Shown: piece by piece, positions 13,201 through 25,600 of the stretch
How positions within the stretch are numbered: the stretch's first letter is position 1
Layout: the number at the start of each line of letters is the position of its first letter
Assembly: GCF_963662255.1 (NCBI RefSeq)
Contig: NC_085059.1
Span: forward strand, 12,061,234-12,125,233
Source of the DNA: Cinclus cinclus
Lineage: Eukaryota > Chordata > Aves > Passeriformes > Cinclidae
DNA: 64,000 nt
Direction: 5' to 3'
Program-made: the position numbers and the translations under genes
The notes under the pieces: generated by a model
Seen by the model: only the letters and a program-made list of their open reading frames with translations
Databases searched by the model: none
Told to the model about the DNA's origin: nothing

Positions 13201-14304
13201 GCACCCAGGTCTTTCATGGAGACATTTCGGAAATGGCACATGGAGCATCCAGATCCTTCCTATGATGAATGCATTGCCTCCAGTTTTCTTACGAGATCCT
13301 TACAACATTTACTTGAGGCTGTTGCAAGGTGTGTTCCCATGTGCCTGGAGAGAATGAATGGAGAGCATGGGGGTTTGTCCCCTGTGGCACTTGAGGTGGC
13401 TTCCAGTTCAGTGTCCTCCCCTGTGCCATTGCCTGCACTGGCCCAGAGTCTGTATGAAATGCATTTCAGCTTCAGATCCCCTCACTCCTCCCCTCACCCT
13501 TACCATTCTTAAAATGCAATTGTTTGCTCCTTTACTAGGCAGTCCTTTTCCCCTTGTGGTTTTGGTTCAGCTGGCGTAAGCACCCTTAAGCACTCAATTT
13601 TCACATTGAAAAATCCCTCTTGGTCACACTCCTTGATTTCCGTGTCTTACAAATGCCAGCTACTGTATGCAAACCTCTGAGCCTTGATTGTATATCCCAG
13701 TAATATATAGCCAGGCCTGGCTAATGTCAAGAAATCCAGTCATGAACATCGGAGGTTTCTGAGAGCTCTGGCTGCAGGACCAGGCTCCCTGCAGGAAAGT
13801 GAGTGGCACGTGCCAGGCTCCGAGGGGCCAGTGGGGTGTGTGATGTGTGGATGGGTGGGCAGGACCCCCCTGCACTGGGCAGTGGCCCATGGTGCTGACT
13901 GTGGAGTGAGCTGCCTCACACTTGTGGTCCTGTGGGCAGAGAGATGTTATTTGGGACATTTAATATGAAAGTGCTGGCTCAGTGTAGAGGGTCTGGCAGC
14001 CACATGCAGCTCTCTGGGCTGATCTTCCCCTCTCTCCAGGTCACAGATCTTTCTTGCTGTTTATGCCAATGAGCTTTTGCTGAAGCTGTGCACAAGTCCC
14101 ATCCCCTGCTAAGAGAGTGGCTGCAACTTCTCATGGCCAACTGCACCCTGGGCTGTTTTAAAACCAGCGTCACCAGCAGGTCGAGGGAGGAGACTGTCCC
14201 TCTCTACTCCACTCTTATGACACCTCACCTCACCCTGTGGGGTGGTCAGCACAGGAAAGATGTGGTCCAGAGGAGGTGAGAAGGTGCTCGGAGGGGTGGA
14301 GCAG

Positions 14305-14700
14305 CTCTGCCCTGGAGACAGGCTGGGAGGGTTGAGGCTGTTTAGCCTGGAGAAGAGAAGGTCTGAGAGCCACATCCAGTGCCTAAAGGGACTACAGAAG
14401 AGCTGAAGGGGGACTTTGGACAAGGGCCTGAAGTGACTGGATAAAGAGGAAAGGCTTCACACTGGCAGGTTTATATTAGATATTAGGAGGGAATTCTTCA
14501 CTCTGGGGATGATGAGACACTAGCACAGTTTTCCAGAAAATTTGTGGCTGTCCCATTCTTGGAAGCGTTCAGTGCCAGGTGGGATGGGACCCTAAGCAAC
14601 CTGATCTAATCAGTGGCATCTCTGCCCACGGCAGAGGGTTAAATGAGATGGTCTTTAAGGTGCCTTCCAATCCAAACCATTCTGCAGTTCAATGATCTCA
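14305..14700 (+). mobile_element. CR1 LINE 3' fragment (about 0.4 kb)
   Basis: This is the longest CR1 copy in the window. It contains GCTGTTTAGCCTGGAGAAGA, then TTAGATATTAGGAGGGAATTC, the GGATGGGACC-type phrase and CCTTCCAATCCAAACCATTC. Substitutions and small gaps show it is old. No coding sequence is left. Confidence 0.9.
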
Positions 14701-15096
14701 GATCATGCTCCTCACTGTCTTTGCCCCGTGTGTCTCACCTGTGGTCAGTACTGCACACACCCAGCTGGATGGGACAACTAAAGATTTCCAGACCCTCTGC
14801 ATGTTCAAGCTCCTCAAGTACAGCAGAAGGATGAGTGTGGATCTCTGCTCAATGGTTAAACCACACCAGAGAGGGGGATCCAAACCCAGGAGCCGGGTGA
14901 GGCTCTCCTGTACCCACGTGTCAGGGGCCACCTGGCCCACGAGGGGCTGATGCTTGTATTAGCTTATGAGAAAAGGTGAAAATAAATAATTGCTGAATTT
15001 TTGAGAAGCCCGTGGCTTGGCCATTGTATTCTTGTACAGTTTCTTTTTTCGTAAAGGAGGGAGGTTTGTCTTTTTTTTTGTCTATTTTTTACAAAA

Positions 15097-15186
15097 AAAA
15101 AACTAAAACAAAAACCAAAAACAAAACAACAACAACAAAAAAACCAAACCAAAACAAAAAACAAACAAACAAAAAACCCAACGAAT
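15097..15186 (+). repeat. A-rich low-complexity tract
   Basis: A degenerate run of AAAAC/CAAA/CAACAA units, nearly free of G and T. It could be an old poly-A tail or a simple repeat; no element is recognisable beside it. Confidence 0.8.
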
Positions 15187-15778
15187 AAAACCCCCTATAA
15201 AATATAGGACATGTCCTATTCTTGGTCTATGTGTATTTTTCTCTCCAGCACACCATCCCCTACTTTGTTTTCTCCTGTCACCTCTGGAGGTTTATTTTTC
15301 AGCAAGGAGCTTATGTGGGCAATGAATGCTCAGCCAGAATTTCTGCCTGTAATTAATTGGCTGGGTAGCCCACCAGAAGTGGGATGTTTATGGGCACAGG
15401 GCTCTTATAATGCTCACTTCTGAGCCTTCATTCCTCTAGTTTGGATCGTAAACTTCACTTATCACCAGACTTTTATATGTTAATTATTCTGTGTCACTGG
15501 GAGAAGGGAGGACATGCAGAAGTGCATGAAATAATGAACTATTTAGACGTTGGGGTTAGATGCTCCAATTTGGGCTGCCTGTTTATGAGAGAGAAAATTG
15601 ATGCATGGCAAAGTGGGGAGAAATTTAAATCCAGGTAAGTGTGTTTTATCGGTGGAGCCTCACACTTTGAACTTGTAGAATCCAGTGCCAGGAGATGCCT
15701 CAACTGGAGATCATGAGGAAGAAAACATGTAGGATAAGATTTGGCACCATTCCCCCCTGAGACACTTAAAATGTTGAA

Positions 15779-15900
15779 GTGCTTTGAAAAAATCCCACTC
15801 AGCACAAATCTGCAAGTTTAAGAGCCTAAATGCCTTCGAAAATCTGGGCCATGCAGGATTAGATTTTGATGGAAGTCAGTGAGACTTAGCATCTAAGGGA
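15779..15900. mobile_element. Possible ancient palindromic MITE relic
   Basis: Phrases TTTGAAAAAATCCCACTCAG, then GAGCCTAAATGCCTTCGAAA-ATCTGGGCC and TGGAAGTCAGTGAGACTTAG, resemble an old archosaur/turtle MITE family made of inverted TTTTGAAAATC and CCTAAG phrases. The match is from memory and the copy is degraded. Confidence 0.35.
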
Positions 15901-18208
15901 CTGGGACCACTGGGAAATTGCATCCTGGCTTTGGGTGAGAATGCCTAGAATAGCATTACTGCGGGAAAAAATGCCAAACAGAAAAATTCTTTAGTGTCTC
16001 ACAGTCCCTTCCTGTTCCAGGGATGCTATAAATACCCTGCCAAGACCTACCACACTGCTGTTCTCTGGCTCCAGGGGCATTTGGTACTTGGCTTTGTGTC
16101 CTGACCTGAGGAGGCAAGTGCCCTGAGCTACTTGGCACCCCAAGAGACAGCACCTCTTTGCCTAAAATTTGTTTAAAATGTGATAGAGCCATCCTGATGC
16201 ATTTTGCTGAAGGTGCAGGAGGTTGCTTTTGCCTCTGTGTGTATTGTTATTTATTAATTGAAGTCTAAATTAGCCCTCAACAGGTTAGCAGTATTTAATG
16301 CAGAAAGCTCAAACATGCAACACATTCTTGGCACATTTCCCTTTATTAATTAAAAATCTCTTTAAAACACTATGCCTTCCACCTTGGAGCAATAAATTTC
16401 CACCTTGAGGAAATAATTTCCTTGTTGTATTCCATACAGAGACGTTCTGTTAGCTGTGATCCCTGTTTCAGTGTAGGCCCCACTCAGCTTTATTTCAATT
16501 TCAAAATAAAACTTTCAAAAGGCCAGGTTTTTCTGTTAAAATGAAAAAGGGGGCGGGAGGGAGAAGGAAACCCAGAAAATCAACTTTTCTGCTTTTTAAA
16601 AATATATTTGGGATTAATTCCTGTGTAGTTTACTGCTTGTGCAGACTGTGAACCACAAAGCTCCTTCTTAATAAGAGCTCACACGACTCTGAAGCACTCC
16701 TGAAGCAGGCGAAGAATCCTTGGCAGCCCCAAATGAGCTGATGGTCCTGCATGGGAGGCACTGGCTGCCTGCAGTTGCTGGGAGAGTTTTATGGCCCCCC
16801 TGTCACCCCCAGCTCTGGGTGGCTGGTTTTCTTTATGACCGTGTGTGCCAGCCCAAACTTGCCCAATGTCATGACATAACCTGGCAAAAATGTCACCTGA
16901 TTTTGGGGGCTGAATGGCTTTTGTTCCCCTGGTAGTCCCAGGCTGTGCCTGCCAGAGATGTTGGTGCACAGGGAGGCAGGAAAGGTATCTGCTGGCTCCT
17001 CCAGGAGTTCCTACTAAACTCAGTAGGTTTAGAGGTGAGAGATGATTGCAGACTCCCGTCTCTTGTCCTGACCCATCCTGCATGGCAGGGGAGGAACAGC
17101 CAGGTATGGAGGGTAGCAGAGATATTGTTCTATCTCCAGTTTGTGCTCAGAACACGAGCAAACAGCCCTGTCACACTGGAGCAGGTGGGCTATGGGCAGT
17201 CTGCAAATGTCAGATGTTGTTTAGCAGGGAAAGATGTGGGTGAACTGCTTTCAGTGGAGGAAAAATTTCCTTTTATTCCTTGTTCACTTTTATAATTATC
17301 CAGGCTGTAGATCCTATGCACCTCCTTGGTAGGTTCATCACATGTGCAGCTAAAAGTATTCTAACCATTCTAACACAGACCTTAAACTATCCTAAAGGTG
17401 GAGGAAAGCTCTTAATCAGTTTTGTTGTGCTTTGTCTGAGTTTGTTTAACTTCAAAGGGAAGATTAAACAGAAACCATTTTAGGTCATGTCAAGCCAAGA
17501 ACTGACAGTCCAGAATGGCTCGGACTTACTTTCCGTGAGCACTCACAGGAGGTGATCCTCCTTCCCATGCTCTCGCAGCCCAGGGATGTGATGTATCCAA
17601 AATGCTGCTATGGACTTGAAACATGTTCTACAGGAGAGCTCTGCACTGCTTGATAAAGGGCTTTTGCAAGGCTGACTTGAAATATATGCAGTAAAGCTCC
17701 CACTGAAATGTAAATGATTAGAGAGACGTGGAGCAAAAAAAAAAAAATACTCTCTGCTTCCCCCAACTCTTCTGCTCATTCTTGCTTTTAGCAAATGTAA
17801 TTTAAAATAACCAGTTCAGGATGACTCGGCTGAGAGTGTTCTTGCCTTTGGGCCAGAAAGTCACTTGTTCAGTACTAGGCTGAGTGGGTCAGTGGTTTAA
17901 ACTGGGCCCCACACAAGAACAAGGGTCACTGCAGAGCTGCAGGTCCTGCCTGACTGGGTGGGCAATGGCAGGACCCCAGGCTGCTCCCCTGGGATGAGCA
18001 CCCCCATGCCATCAGCACCCAGGAACTCCTCCCCTGCCTGGCACATCTGCCTTCTCCAAAACTGCACTGGGGATGGGGATCACAGACAAACCCCTTTCCA
18101 GCCAGCAGCTGCTGTGAAGCAAATGGAGGGTTCTATGGGGTGACAGCCCCAAGTGTCATCTCCTTCTTGCTGACAGTGCTTTCTTCCTGTGCTTGTTCTT
18201 TCTCACAG

Positions 18209-18421
18209 CATGAAATCACTAAAGATTTCAGTGAGCTGCTGGATGACATCAAAAAGACTTGGTGCTGCTCTGATATCATAATTATGGATGAATTTTGTTT
18301 CACCATCCCATTTATTGACCTGTGTTTGCCCTTCCTGGACCTCCAAGAGGACACACAGAACAGTGATGAAGCAGCTTTCACAAGAGAGACTCCAAGTCAC
18401 AGAACAAGATACCCTTTAGAG
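18209..18421 (+). pseudogene. CATSPER3: CATSPER3-like C-terminal exon (probable gene fossil)
   Basis: CATSPER3 is a pore-forming subunit of the sperm CatSper calcium channel. This 213-nt segment follows a good acceptor (TTCTTCCTGTGCTTGTTCTT...TCACAG) and ends at GAG|GTACTG, a weak donor, phase 0 on both sides. Its 71 codons contain FSELLDDIKKTW, then IIMDEF, then IPFIDLCLPFLDLQEDTQ. This follows the spacing I remember for the CATSPER3 cytoplasmic tail after the last membrane helix: FSEL-x4-KKT, D-x4-D-x-F, PFID, LD-x-Q, DT. After the DT the translation stops resembling the family. Place and strand fit: human CATSPER3 sits between PCBD2 and PITX1 on the PCBD2 strand. No membrane or pore exon was found upstream, and CatSper genes are generally reported absent from birds, so I call it a fossil. 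The open frame leaves a surviving short transcript possible. Confidence 0.72.
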
Positions 18422-19539
18422 GTACTGAATTATTTTCTTGGAACAAACTGATATTTTGAGTCTGTTTTCCCTAGGGAAAATGTGTCTGCTGTCAGCATGA
18501 GCAGTGCTGAGAGTCTAGGAAGGCATCATCATATGTCACATGCTGGAAACAGACTGGTTTCATTCCCATCAGGAGGACTAATGTCATTTCCCAGCACCAT
18601 GCAGTGTTGGTGTGGGATCAAGGTTCATCCCAAATGTGATCAACTTCCTGCTAGAAAATCCACTGTTTTTCACTGTTGTTCATTGTGCCTGGCCCTGGGA
18701 TGTCCTGGGCTTCACAGAGTCCTCATCTCCCCTGAGTGCAGAGCCCTGAACAAGTCTCCATCCTTGTGGTCTGGCTTACTCCCCGTAACTCCTCCCCTGG
18801 GAGAGAGATGAGAGCTCATTCCATGTTTATGGGGACAGTGGGGCTGGAGAATATACTTGCTTTAAAGTGGGAGTTGAGGAGGACTTGCCTTCTTACAGCA
18901 CTAGTCCAGGCTGTTCTGGGCTTTCCCTCAGCAACAGACTTCTCTGTATCTTGTGTGGGGAACAACTAAACCCAGGCAGCAAGTCTAAACCATGTAATGA
19001 GAAAAACCTCCCACAAATCCCTCAAATAGAGACTGCTGAGTTTTACATAACTTGGGTTAACCTTAACGTGATTCAAGCCTACGATCAGAGCTTGATACCC
19101 ATGGTTTAAAAAACCGACAGTCTGGCCTGGAGTCCAGAAAAAATTCCCTGGATATCAAAAAATTCCCTTTTACCCAAAACTCCAGGTGACTCTGGTTATT
19201 GTCAGGAGCCTCTGTGCAATTTCCTCGCTATCACTTATCAGGACTGGGGCTTCTGCAAATGTTTTGTGTGCACATGGCACATGTTGTGAAGCCACTCCTG
19301 GGTTGCCTCCTTCGATCTTTTATGAGAAAAATTTTTGAAAGATGTTAAAGAAAGTAAAGATATCAAAGAGTCAGGAGGCTCATCACTCAAATACTGGGCT
19401 GTCTCCACTGCTCCTTGCTGTGCTGGGTGGATGGAGGGGTGCTTGCCGAGGGCGCAGCTCTCTATGTGCCTTAGATGTGGCCCTTCCCATTTTGCACAGC
19501 ATCTGGGGATCTTTTCACCATGCTCTTTTCTTTCTGCAG
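18422..19539 (+). other. Presumed former CATSPER3 intron
   Basis: This lies between the exon-like segment and the candidate terminal exon. I see no repeat and no convincing coding block. Confidence 0.4.
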
Positions 19540-19624
19540 GTTGCAACATCACCATTGTGAACATACTGGCATACTGGGAGAGATTGTGGAAGGCATGAAA
19601 GTAAAATCTTTGTCAAATCACTAG
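19540..19624 (+). pseudogene. CATSPER3: Candidate CATSPER3 terminal exon
   Basis: It follows TGCTCTTTTCTTTCTGCAG, a strong acceptor. Using one extra base and then codons from 19541, it reads LQ-x4-E-x4-ILGEIVEG and ends SLSNH-TAG. The human tail, as I remember it, runs LQELYYEIVHVLSLMLED, so L, Q, E, L and E fall in register with similar hydrophobics between. This needs a phase-2 junction, but the preceding exon ends in phase 0; read in phase 0 it stops after six codons. The match is short and may be chance. If it is real, the phase clash argues that the gene is broken. Confidence 0.3.
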
Positions 19625-20713
19625 AGGGTGGAAAGTTAAACTCCTTTTAGGCAGAACGTGATCCTTGGTGGCTGTCAGAGCTCTGCCTACAACCTGTGCT
19701 TCAAAACTTCATTGAAATAAGCCAGAATTACTGACAAACAAGCCTTTATGATTGAAAACAATTCTGAAAATATCTTCTCTTTTTAATGTGAGTTAAATGG
19801 GTGGAAGTGCAGCCACCAGCTCCGGCCCTGTGCTGAGGGCAGCTGCTGATGGAGGGAGGAGTGTTGCCATTGAGAGCTGGAGCAGCTGCAGGCTGGGAAT
19901 GGATCACAGCCCAGGTCCTTTTCCTGGAAACCTTGTGGCAAGGCTGGGACTAGAGCCCAGGCCTCCAGTGCTCTCCCTGCCAGCTCCCTCTTTCTAAGAT
20001 CAAGCAGCCTTTGGCACAGCAAAAGAGCTGCTCCGAGTCAGCAAACCAACCGTGATACCTCAGAACAAAGCAGCTTGTTCCTGTGCTCTGATGCTGATTA
20101 GCACCTTGGAACAACCTGCTTGGCCTCGTGCGGCAGTTCTAGTGCAAACACACCCACACAACTCAGGGTAACTGGAGAAGGAAAGAGGAGACCTGTGAGC
20201 AGCAGCTGTTCCTGTGTGCAGCACAAGGTGTGCCAGGACACAGCTGCACCCCAAGGCCTGGGTATGGTGACTTGGATGGCAGAGGTTGATGTGCCAGAGG
20301 TGATGAAGGCTGAGGCACCGTGACCCCTCCAGTCGTGCGGGCAGTGGGGATTAGCAGAGAAGGACTGGCTGCACAGCTTCACTTTGCCCCCAGCTCGGTC
20401 TCCTGTTCTTGTGCTGTGACAGGGACCAAGAAATGACTGTGGGGGTGACCAAAGGAGCAAGGTGCCCAGGAGGAATGTACGTTTGGGGGTTTGGCTCTCT
20501 CTTGGCTGGGTGTGTGCCTGCAGCAGGGGTTCTGGGGGCTCAGGGTACTCCTCTGCTCCTGTGCTCATGCCTTTGATGACCTGGCCATCAGGCAGCCACA
20601 AGCTGTGTCTTCGATGGCATTGCTGGTATAACACCAGGTGAGTTTTTCTTAGTTTTGCATGACCATTCCTTGTGATTCTGGACAATCAGTGGGAGTTCAG
20701 CATTGCCAGAGGA

Positions 20714-20918
20714 ACATAGAATCCCAGAATGGTTTGGGTTGGAAGGAATCTTAAAGAACCTCTAATTTCAGCTCTGCTGCCATGGGCAAGGACACCTGAC
20801 CAGGCTGCTCCAAATCCTATCCAGCCTTCCCTTGAACACTTCCAAACTGGGACATCGACACCTTCTCTGGGCAAGCTGTGCCAGTGCTACTCTGCTTTCA
20901 CAGGACAGAATTTTTAGA
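20714..20918 (-). mobile_element. CR1 LINE 3' fragment, minus strand
   Basis: It starts on the plus strand with ATAGAATCCCAGAATGGTTT, then GGGTTGGAAGGAATCTTAAA and CCTATCCAGCCTTCCCTTGA. This is the reverse complement of a CR1 tail. It has no coding content. Confidence 0.92.
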
Positions 20919-22384
20919 AAATATCCTCTTTTACACTATATTATTATATAATTCACTATAATTATATATATATTATATAAACAAGACCCCAACATGGGAG
21001 GTATCTAAGCAAAATTATTGATGCACCACTACAGAGCAGAGTGAGTCGATCTTGCAGAGCTCTGCCTGCCACTGTTGAGGCTGTGCCTGCCTCTCACCAA
21101 CCCCAGAAAGCTTGTTTGCATTGCTCTCCAAAATCTGCCTTTCCAGTTCCAGCCCTGGGTTGCCATTTTAGTGTTAGGGCCCCAAAGCCTTCCCAAAGCC
21201 AGCTGAGAGCTGAGAACAGGAGCTTCTCGTAAAAGGGTGAGGGAGAAGCCAATGACACAAGCTCCTGCTGAATTTGTTTTTCATGTTCTCATTTGTAATC
21301 ATTTTGTGTTTTATGAGGGATACTTCCTAAAACTTTGCCAACATGATGGAAACATATGTGGTGCTCTTATTCATGATGTGACCCTTTTGGTGGAGAGATG
21401 AGAACCTGCTTTTCTCTGACATCTCCACAACATATGGTCCAGTGAGATGGAGTGTGGGGTACCTGATCTTCCCCCAGCCATGCCAACTCTGTTCACTCCT
21501 CCAGAAACACAGCCCACATAACTCTGCATGTATGATCTCCAGGTGCTTTTTCTTGCCAATTATTTATTTAAATTTTTTCTCCTCCTTTTAAAATTTTGTT
21601 TTACTAGGGGTGGCTCTGCTCTGTGGCCTGTAGGTGACACAAAAAGTAATTGTTTGGAATTTTCTCTGAATTGCAGGTTTGGTCCTGTGCTGGCTTCAAG
21701 GGCAGAGCCAAACTGGGGGGAGCAAAAACTATCCCTAGAAATAGTTACTGCAGGTTTCAGAGCTAATGATGCGAAGGTTAAAGGACCTTTGCTTACTTAA
21801 ATTAGCAAATCCCTCTACAAAAGGTATGACTGAGTCATCAGCATCACTAGCACTATTTGGGCCACACCACAGTTGTCACTGAACAGGGACAATTCCTGCA
21901 GCATTTGTGTTTGAGTGAGTGACAAGGGTCACCTTGAGTACATGAGTCAGGACTGCTGCTATCCCTGGGTGCCCAAAAATGCAGGGCTGGCACTCACCAA
22001 CAGCACTGCACCTGCAGCAGCAGGACCCTGCTTGGTACCCCCAGCTCAGGATGTGGGTTTTTGGTAATCCAAGTTTTCATTATTTTAGTGGTGAGACAAA
22101 ACTTCTGTGTAGTGTGATAAACAACCCTGAGCCTTCCTGTGTTCATAGGAAGGGCTCAGACAGGCTGAAGGAATGGTGTGCAAGGGCAGGATACTGTAGG
22201 ACAGCAACCAATGTGAAGAGATGCCTGTCATAAAGGGTCTTGGAGGTATTTTTAAACTGAAAATAAAATGTTAATGGCAGGAGAGTGCAACGATGACATT
22301 GGTGAGTAACTCTGGATAAATACAGGGGCCAGGCATCAAAAGTAGCTACCTAAAAGGTAGAGAGTGGTAAAATCCTCTAACATG

Positions 22385-22650
22385 CCAATGAACTGAGAGA
22401 GCTGGAGTTGTTCAGCCTGGAGAAAAGAAGGCTCCAGGGAGATCTGAGAGCTCCTTCCAGTGCTTAAAGGGGCTACAGGAGAGATGGAGAGAGACCACTT
22501 ACAAGCAAGAAGTGACAGGACAAGAAGAAAAGGCTTTAAGCTTAAGGAGGGTACATAAAGATGAGATATTAGAAGGAAATTCTTCCCTGTGAATGTGGGG
22601 GGGCACTGGCACAGGTTGCTCAGAGAAGTGGTGCATTGGGATGTTGCTCA
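22385..22650 (+). mobile_element. CR1 LINE 3' fragment
   Basis: Phrases AGTTGTTCAGCCTGGAGAAA, AAAGGGGCTACAGGAGAGAT, AGGAAATTCTTCCCTGTGAA and GGCACTGGCACAGGTTGCTC appear in CR1 order. The final tail seen in the 418-658 copy is missing here. Confidence 0.9.
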
Positions 22651-25600
22651 ACTCCTTTGAACAGGCAAACAGGCAGTGAGAAGCAGCCCTCTGAGCAATG
22701 TCTTTGGTCTTGGGAGGAGCCAGCGCCGTCCTGGTGCCAAGCAGACAGTGTGATGATGCTGGCCTCAGCTTTGTCCTGGGGAGACTCGTGGAGCAGGCAA
22801 ATTGGAAATGGAGGTTCTCAGCAAGGAGACCCCCACTTATTAATGAGGCAAATTAATGTACTTTCTGAGTTGAAGTCTCCTGCAGTCTGGGCTGGTGAAA
22901 ATTAGGACCAGGCCAAAAAAGTCAAGGAGGCCTGCACCAGTGTGAACCAGACTTCATAAAATAGAAAGGAGAGGCCCCTTTTGTCAGGCGATGGCTTTTC
23001 CTCAGAAGCTAAATGATACATAATGTTTATATAGTGTTTTGCCTCTCCTAAATGCAGGCTAGACATTAATTGATTCCAGGCTTGCTCTGTGAAGTAAGTA
23101 AACTCTCCATTTTGCAGATAAAGGAGTGGTGGGTATCACTGAAAGGTGCACGGGGGATCAGCACTGGTGCCGGGGCACCTACATGGATGGCTGCCCTCCC
23201 CGTGGGAACGTGCTGCCACCCTAAGTATACACCACTTCTGATGTATGTGGAAATCAGCTGGGTCTCTGTAAACCTGGCTACATTAAGCCCATTTCAAATG
23301 AAATCTGTTTATGTCTCCATTGCTTGCCACAGCTCAAAGCAGGACTTAACTAACCTAATGCTGTTTGTGTTCAAAGCTTCTTAAACGCTTGCTCTGATTG
23401 TCTTGAAGTGAGATATAAAGTACTTGCTGGGACTTGGCTGGAAGCCAGGGATCTGTTTCAGATCCCCCTCTCTCTTCTGCTCATGGGGCAGTTTAGAAAA
23501 AGCATTGCTCATTTCAAACAGTGATGGAAAAAAATAAATTTAATTCACTTCCGTTTACATAATGTTGGAAGCTTGGAAGGGTTTGGGCAGACCATTATTA
23601 ATGGTTTAAATTGGTGTGATAAAAATGTGGCCTTGGTCTGGGAGTGTGAGCTGGCTCCCCAGACCCTGGTGCTGGGTCAGCCAAGTGCTGGCTGCGGGAT
23701 TCAGGGAGCGAGGACCCAATTGCTTGGTGGGTCCCACTGCTCTGTTTCCCTTTGGCATCTTGGAAAGAGCCTCCTGCCCATTCTGCTGAGGCTGCTGAGA
23801 CTGCTAAAAGCCAAAGCCTGGATCTGAGGAAACACCCAGCTCTTCCTGGTCACCTCCATTGGATGCCCAGCCTGGATGTATTTGGTGATCAGATGAGAGG
23901 GACTCAGGGCATGCCCACCCTGGGAGCACTGCAGTCTCAAAGCTTAACTGCTTAAAGATTTTTGGTCCAGCCTTTTGGGAGCGTGGCCCTTTAGTTTTGG
24001 TTTGTACCTTGTGTGAATCAGCTCCAAAGCAAGTGGAGCCATTCCCAAATGTGCAACATGGCAGTGAGAGGGTAACTGGGTCCCATGTAAAGTGCCCTGA
24101 GCTCTCCAGGTGTCAGAGGAGGTGGGGATGGGCAGGCATTGTCCCACCTGCAGTGTGAGTCTTGCCTGTGTGTTCCATCCTCACATCCATCCTTCAGAAG
24201 ACTCAGCCATAGTTTTACTGGGCTGCTGCTCAGTGGCATCTGGCACCTATAAAACTGCTCTTAATTACTTCCCAAGTTACTGACCAGGGTGATATTGATT
24301 TTGTCCTATAACCCAGTAGGACTTTGCCTATTTAGTATAGCCCACCATAACTCTTTTGTCTTATTAACTAGTGTGTGCATGTGTCCATGGCTGGATTTTG
24401 GACATCACTGGACTGATCAGGGAAGTTGCCCACGCCGTTTTTGCTTCCCAACCCATGCCTAGCACAGTGCAGCACCTCCACACACAGAGCTGTGATGCTG
24501 CTGTGAGGCCCCAGCAGGTTCACAAGTGCCTGAACAAGGGGTAACAACATGAGAAGCACCTGTGAGCCTGGTTTGGAAGGTGACAAATTCCAGGTCCTTC
24601 CTCCTGGTCTGTCCAGCTCACACATGCACAGGAAGCAGGGATGGTCCCCTCTAGCCATGGCACTGACTGCCTCTCATCCACTTTGCCCTCCTTTTACACC
24701 TGAGATTTAAAACAAGGGCTGTAGTAGCTAAGAAAATAGTAGAGAAAATTATGTTTGGGAAATAAATCCATGCCAGAATAATTTCCTGCAGCATCTAGAC
24801 ACTGCTTTGAAACTCTGCCCTCAAAATATTCCCTCCATGATCCCTGGGATTACCCTGCACCATGGCATCTGAGTGCCAGCATGATGAGATTCACAAGCTT
24901 TATCTGCCTACTTTGAAAGTCATCCTTGCACAGCAGACAACAGGACTCTGCTCAAAGCCCTTTTGGTGTTGGAGGCTGCATCTCTTACTGCTGCCATTTT
25001 GGCTTTGGCTGAAACCAGAAGAGGGCTAATTTGAGCCCATTAACTGACTTACGTATTCAAAGCACAAATCTACAATGTGTGAAATATTCTATTCAAAAGA
25101 GGAAAATTAATTAATGGGGATAAAGTTTGGAGGTTTTAAATGCGGCCCAGTGACTGGTCTTCTCCAGAGGCCTTCCTTGAGGTGTCATGACTTATTTCTC
25201 CAAGACTGTAGAACCTGAGCAATGCAGTTACATGACAATGAGACATGGACAGAGAAGAGGTTTCCCTCTTCTATCATTAGGTCTCAGTATGTTTTTTTCC
25301 TGTGCTGGGAGAAGGTGTTGGATGAAAGATCTATGAATAACACATGGGATGAGGAATGCTTCATGAGCTTAGTCATCACCTGGGTGAATCAGACAGGGAA
25401 AACAGCCTTTATTCTGCAAGATAACTGCATCCCACAGAGATTTTACTTAAGAAAGGGCTCAAAGTTTGTTCCAAAATTGTGCTACTGAGTGGAGTCCAGC
25501 CTTACTCTGCACAAGAGGTAATCTTCAGATGAATGCTGTATTTGATACAACCCTCATAGGTAGCATCGCACTCTGATACATACATCATGTTACCTGGAGC

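Larger units (their letters stand above)
8381..18208. other. Intergenic DNA between PCBD2 and the CATSPER3-like exon
   Basis: It contains two CR1 pieces, an A-rich tract near 15.1 kb and one possible ancient MITE. By synteny the transmembrane and pore exons of CATSPER3 would lie here. I looked for hydrophobic open segments and for a pore-like D-G-W phrase flanked by splice sites and found none. The short open frames present look random. Confidence 0.7.

Noticed and set aside
13216..13512. 98-codon open frame with a protein-like segment (YDECIASSFLTRSLQHLLEAV)
   Set aside because: No family recognised and no matching splice sites; insufficient to call an exon.
17280..17483. Hydrophobic 67-codon open frame as a possible CATSPER3 membrane exon
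   Set aside because: No channel motif, no clear acceptor and donor pair, and no match to helices I remember.
20098..20685. 195-codon minus-strand open frame
   Set aside because: No family resemblance, no splice context and average composition; compatible with chance.
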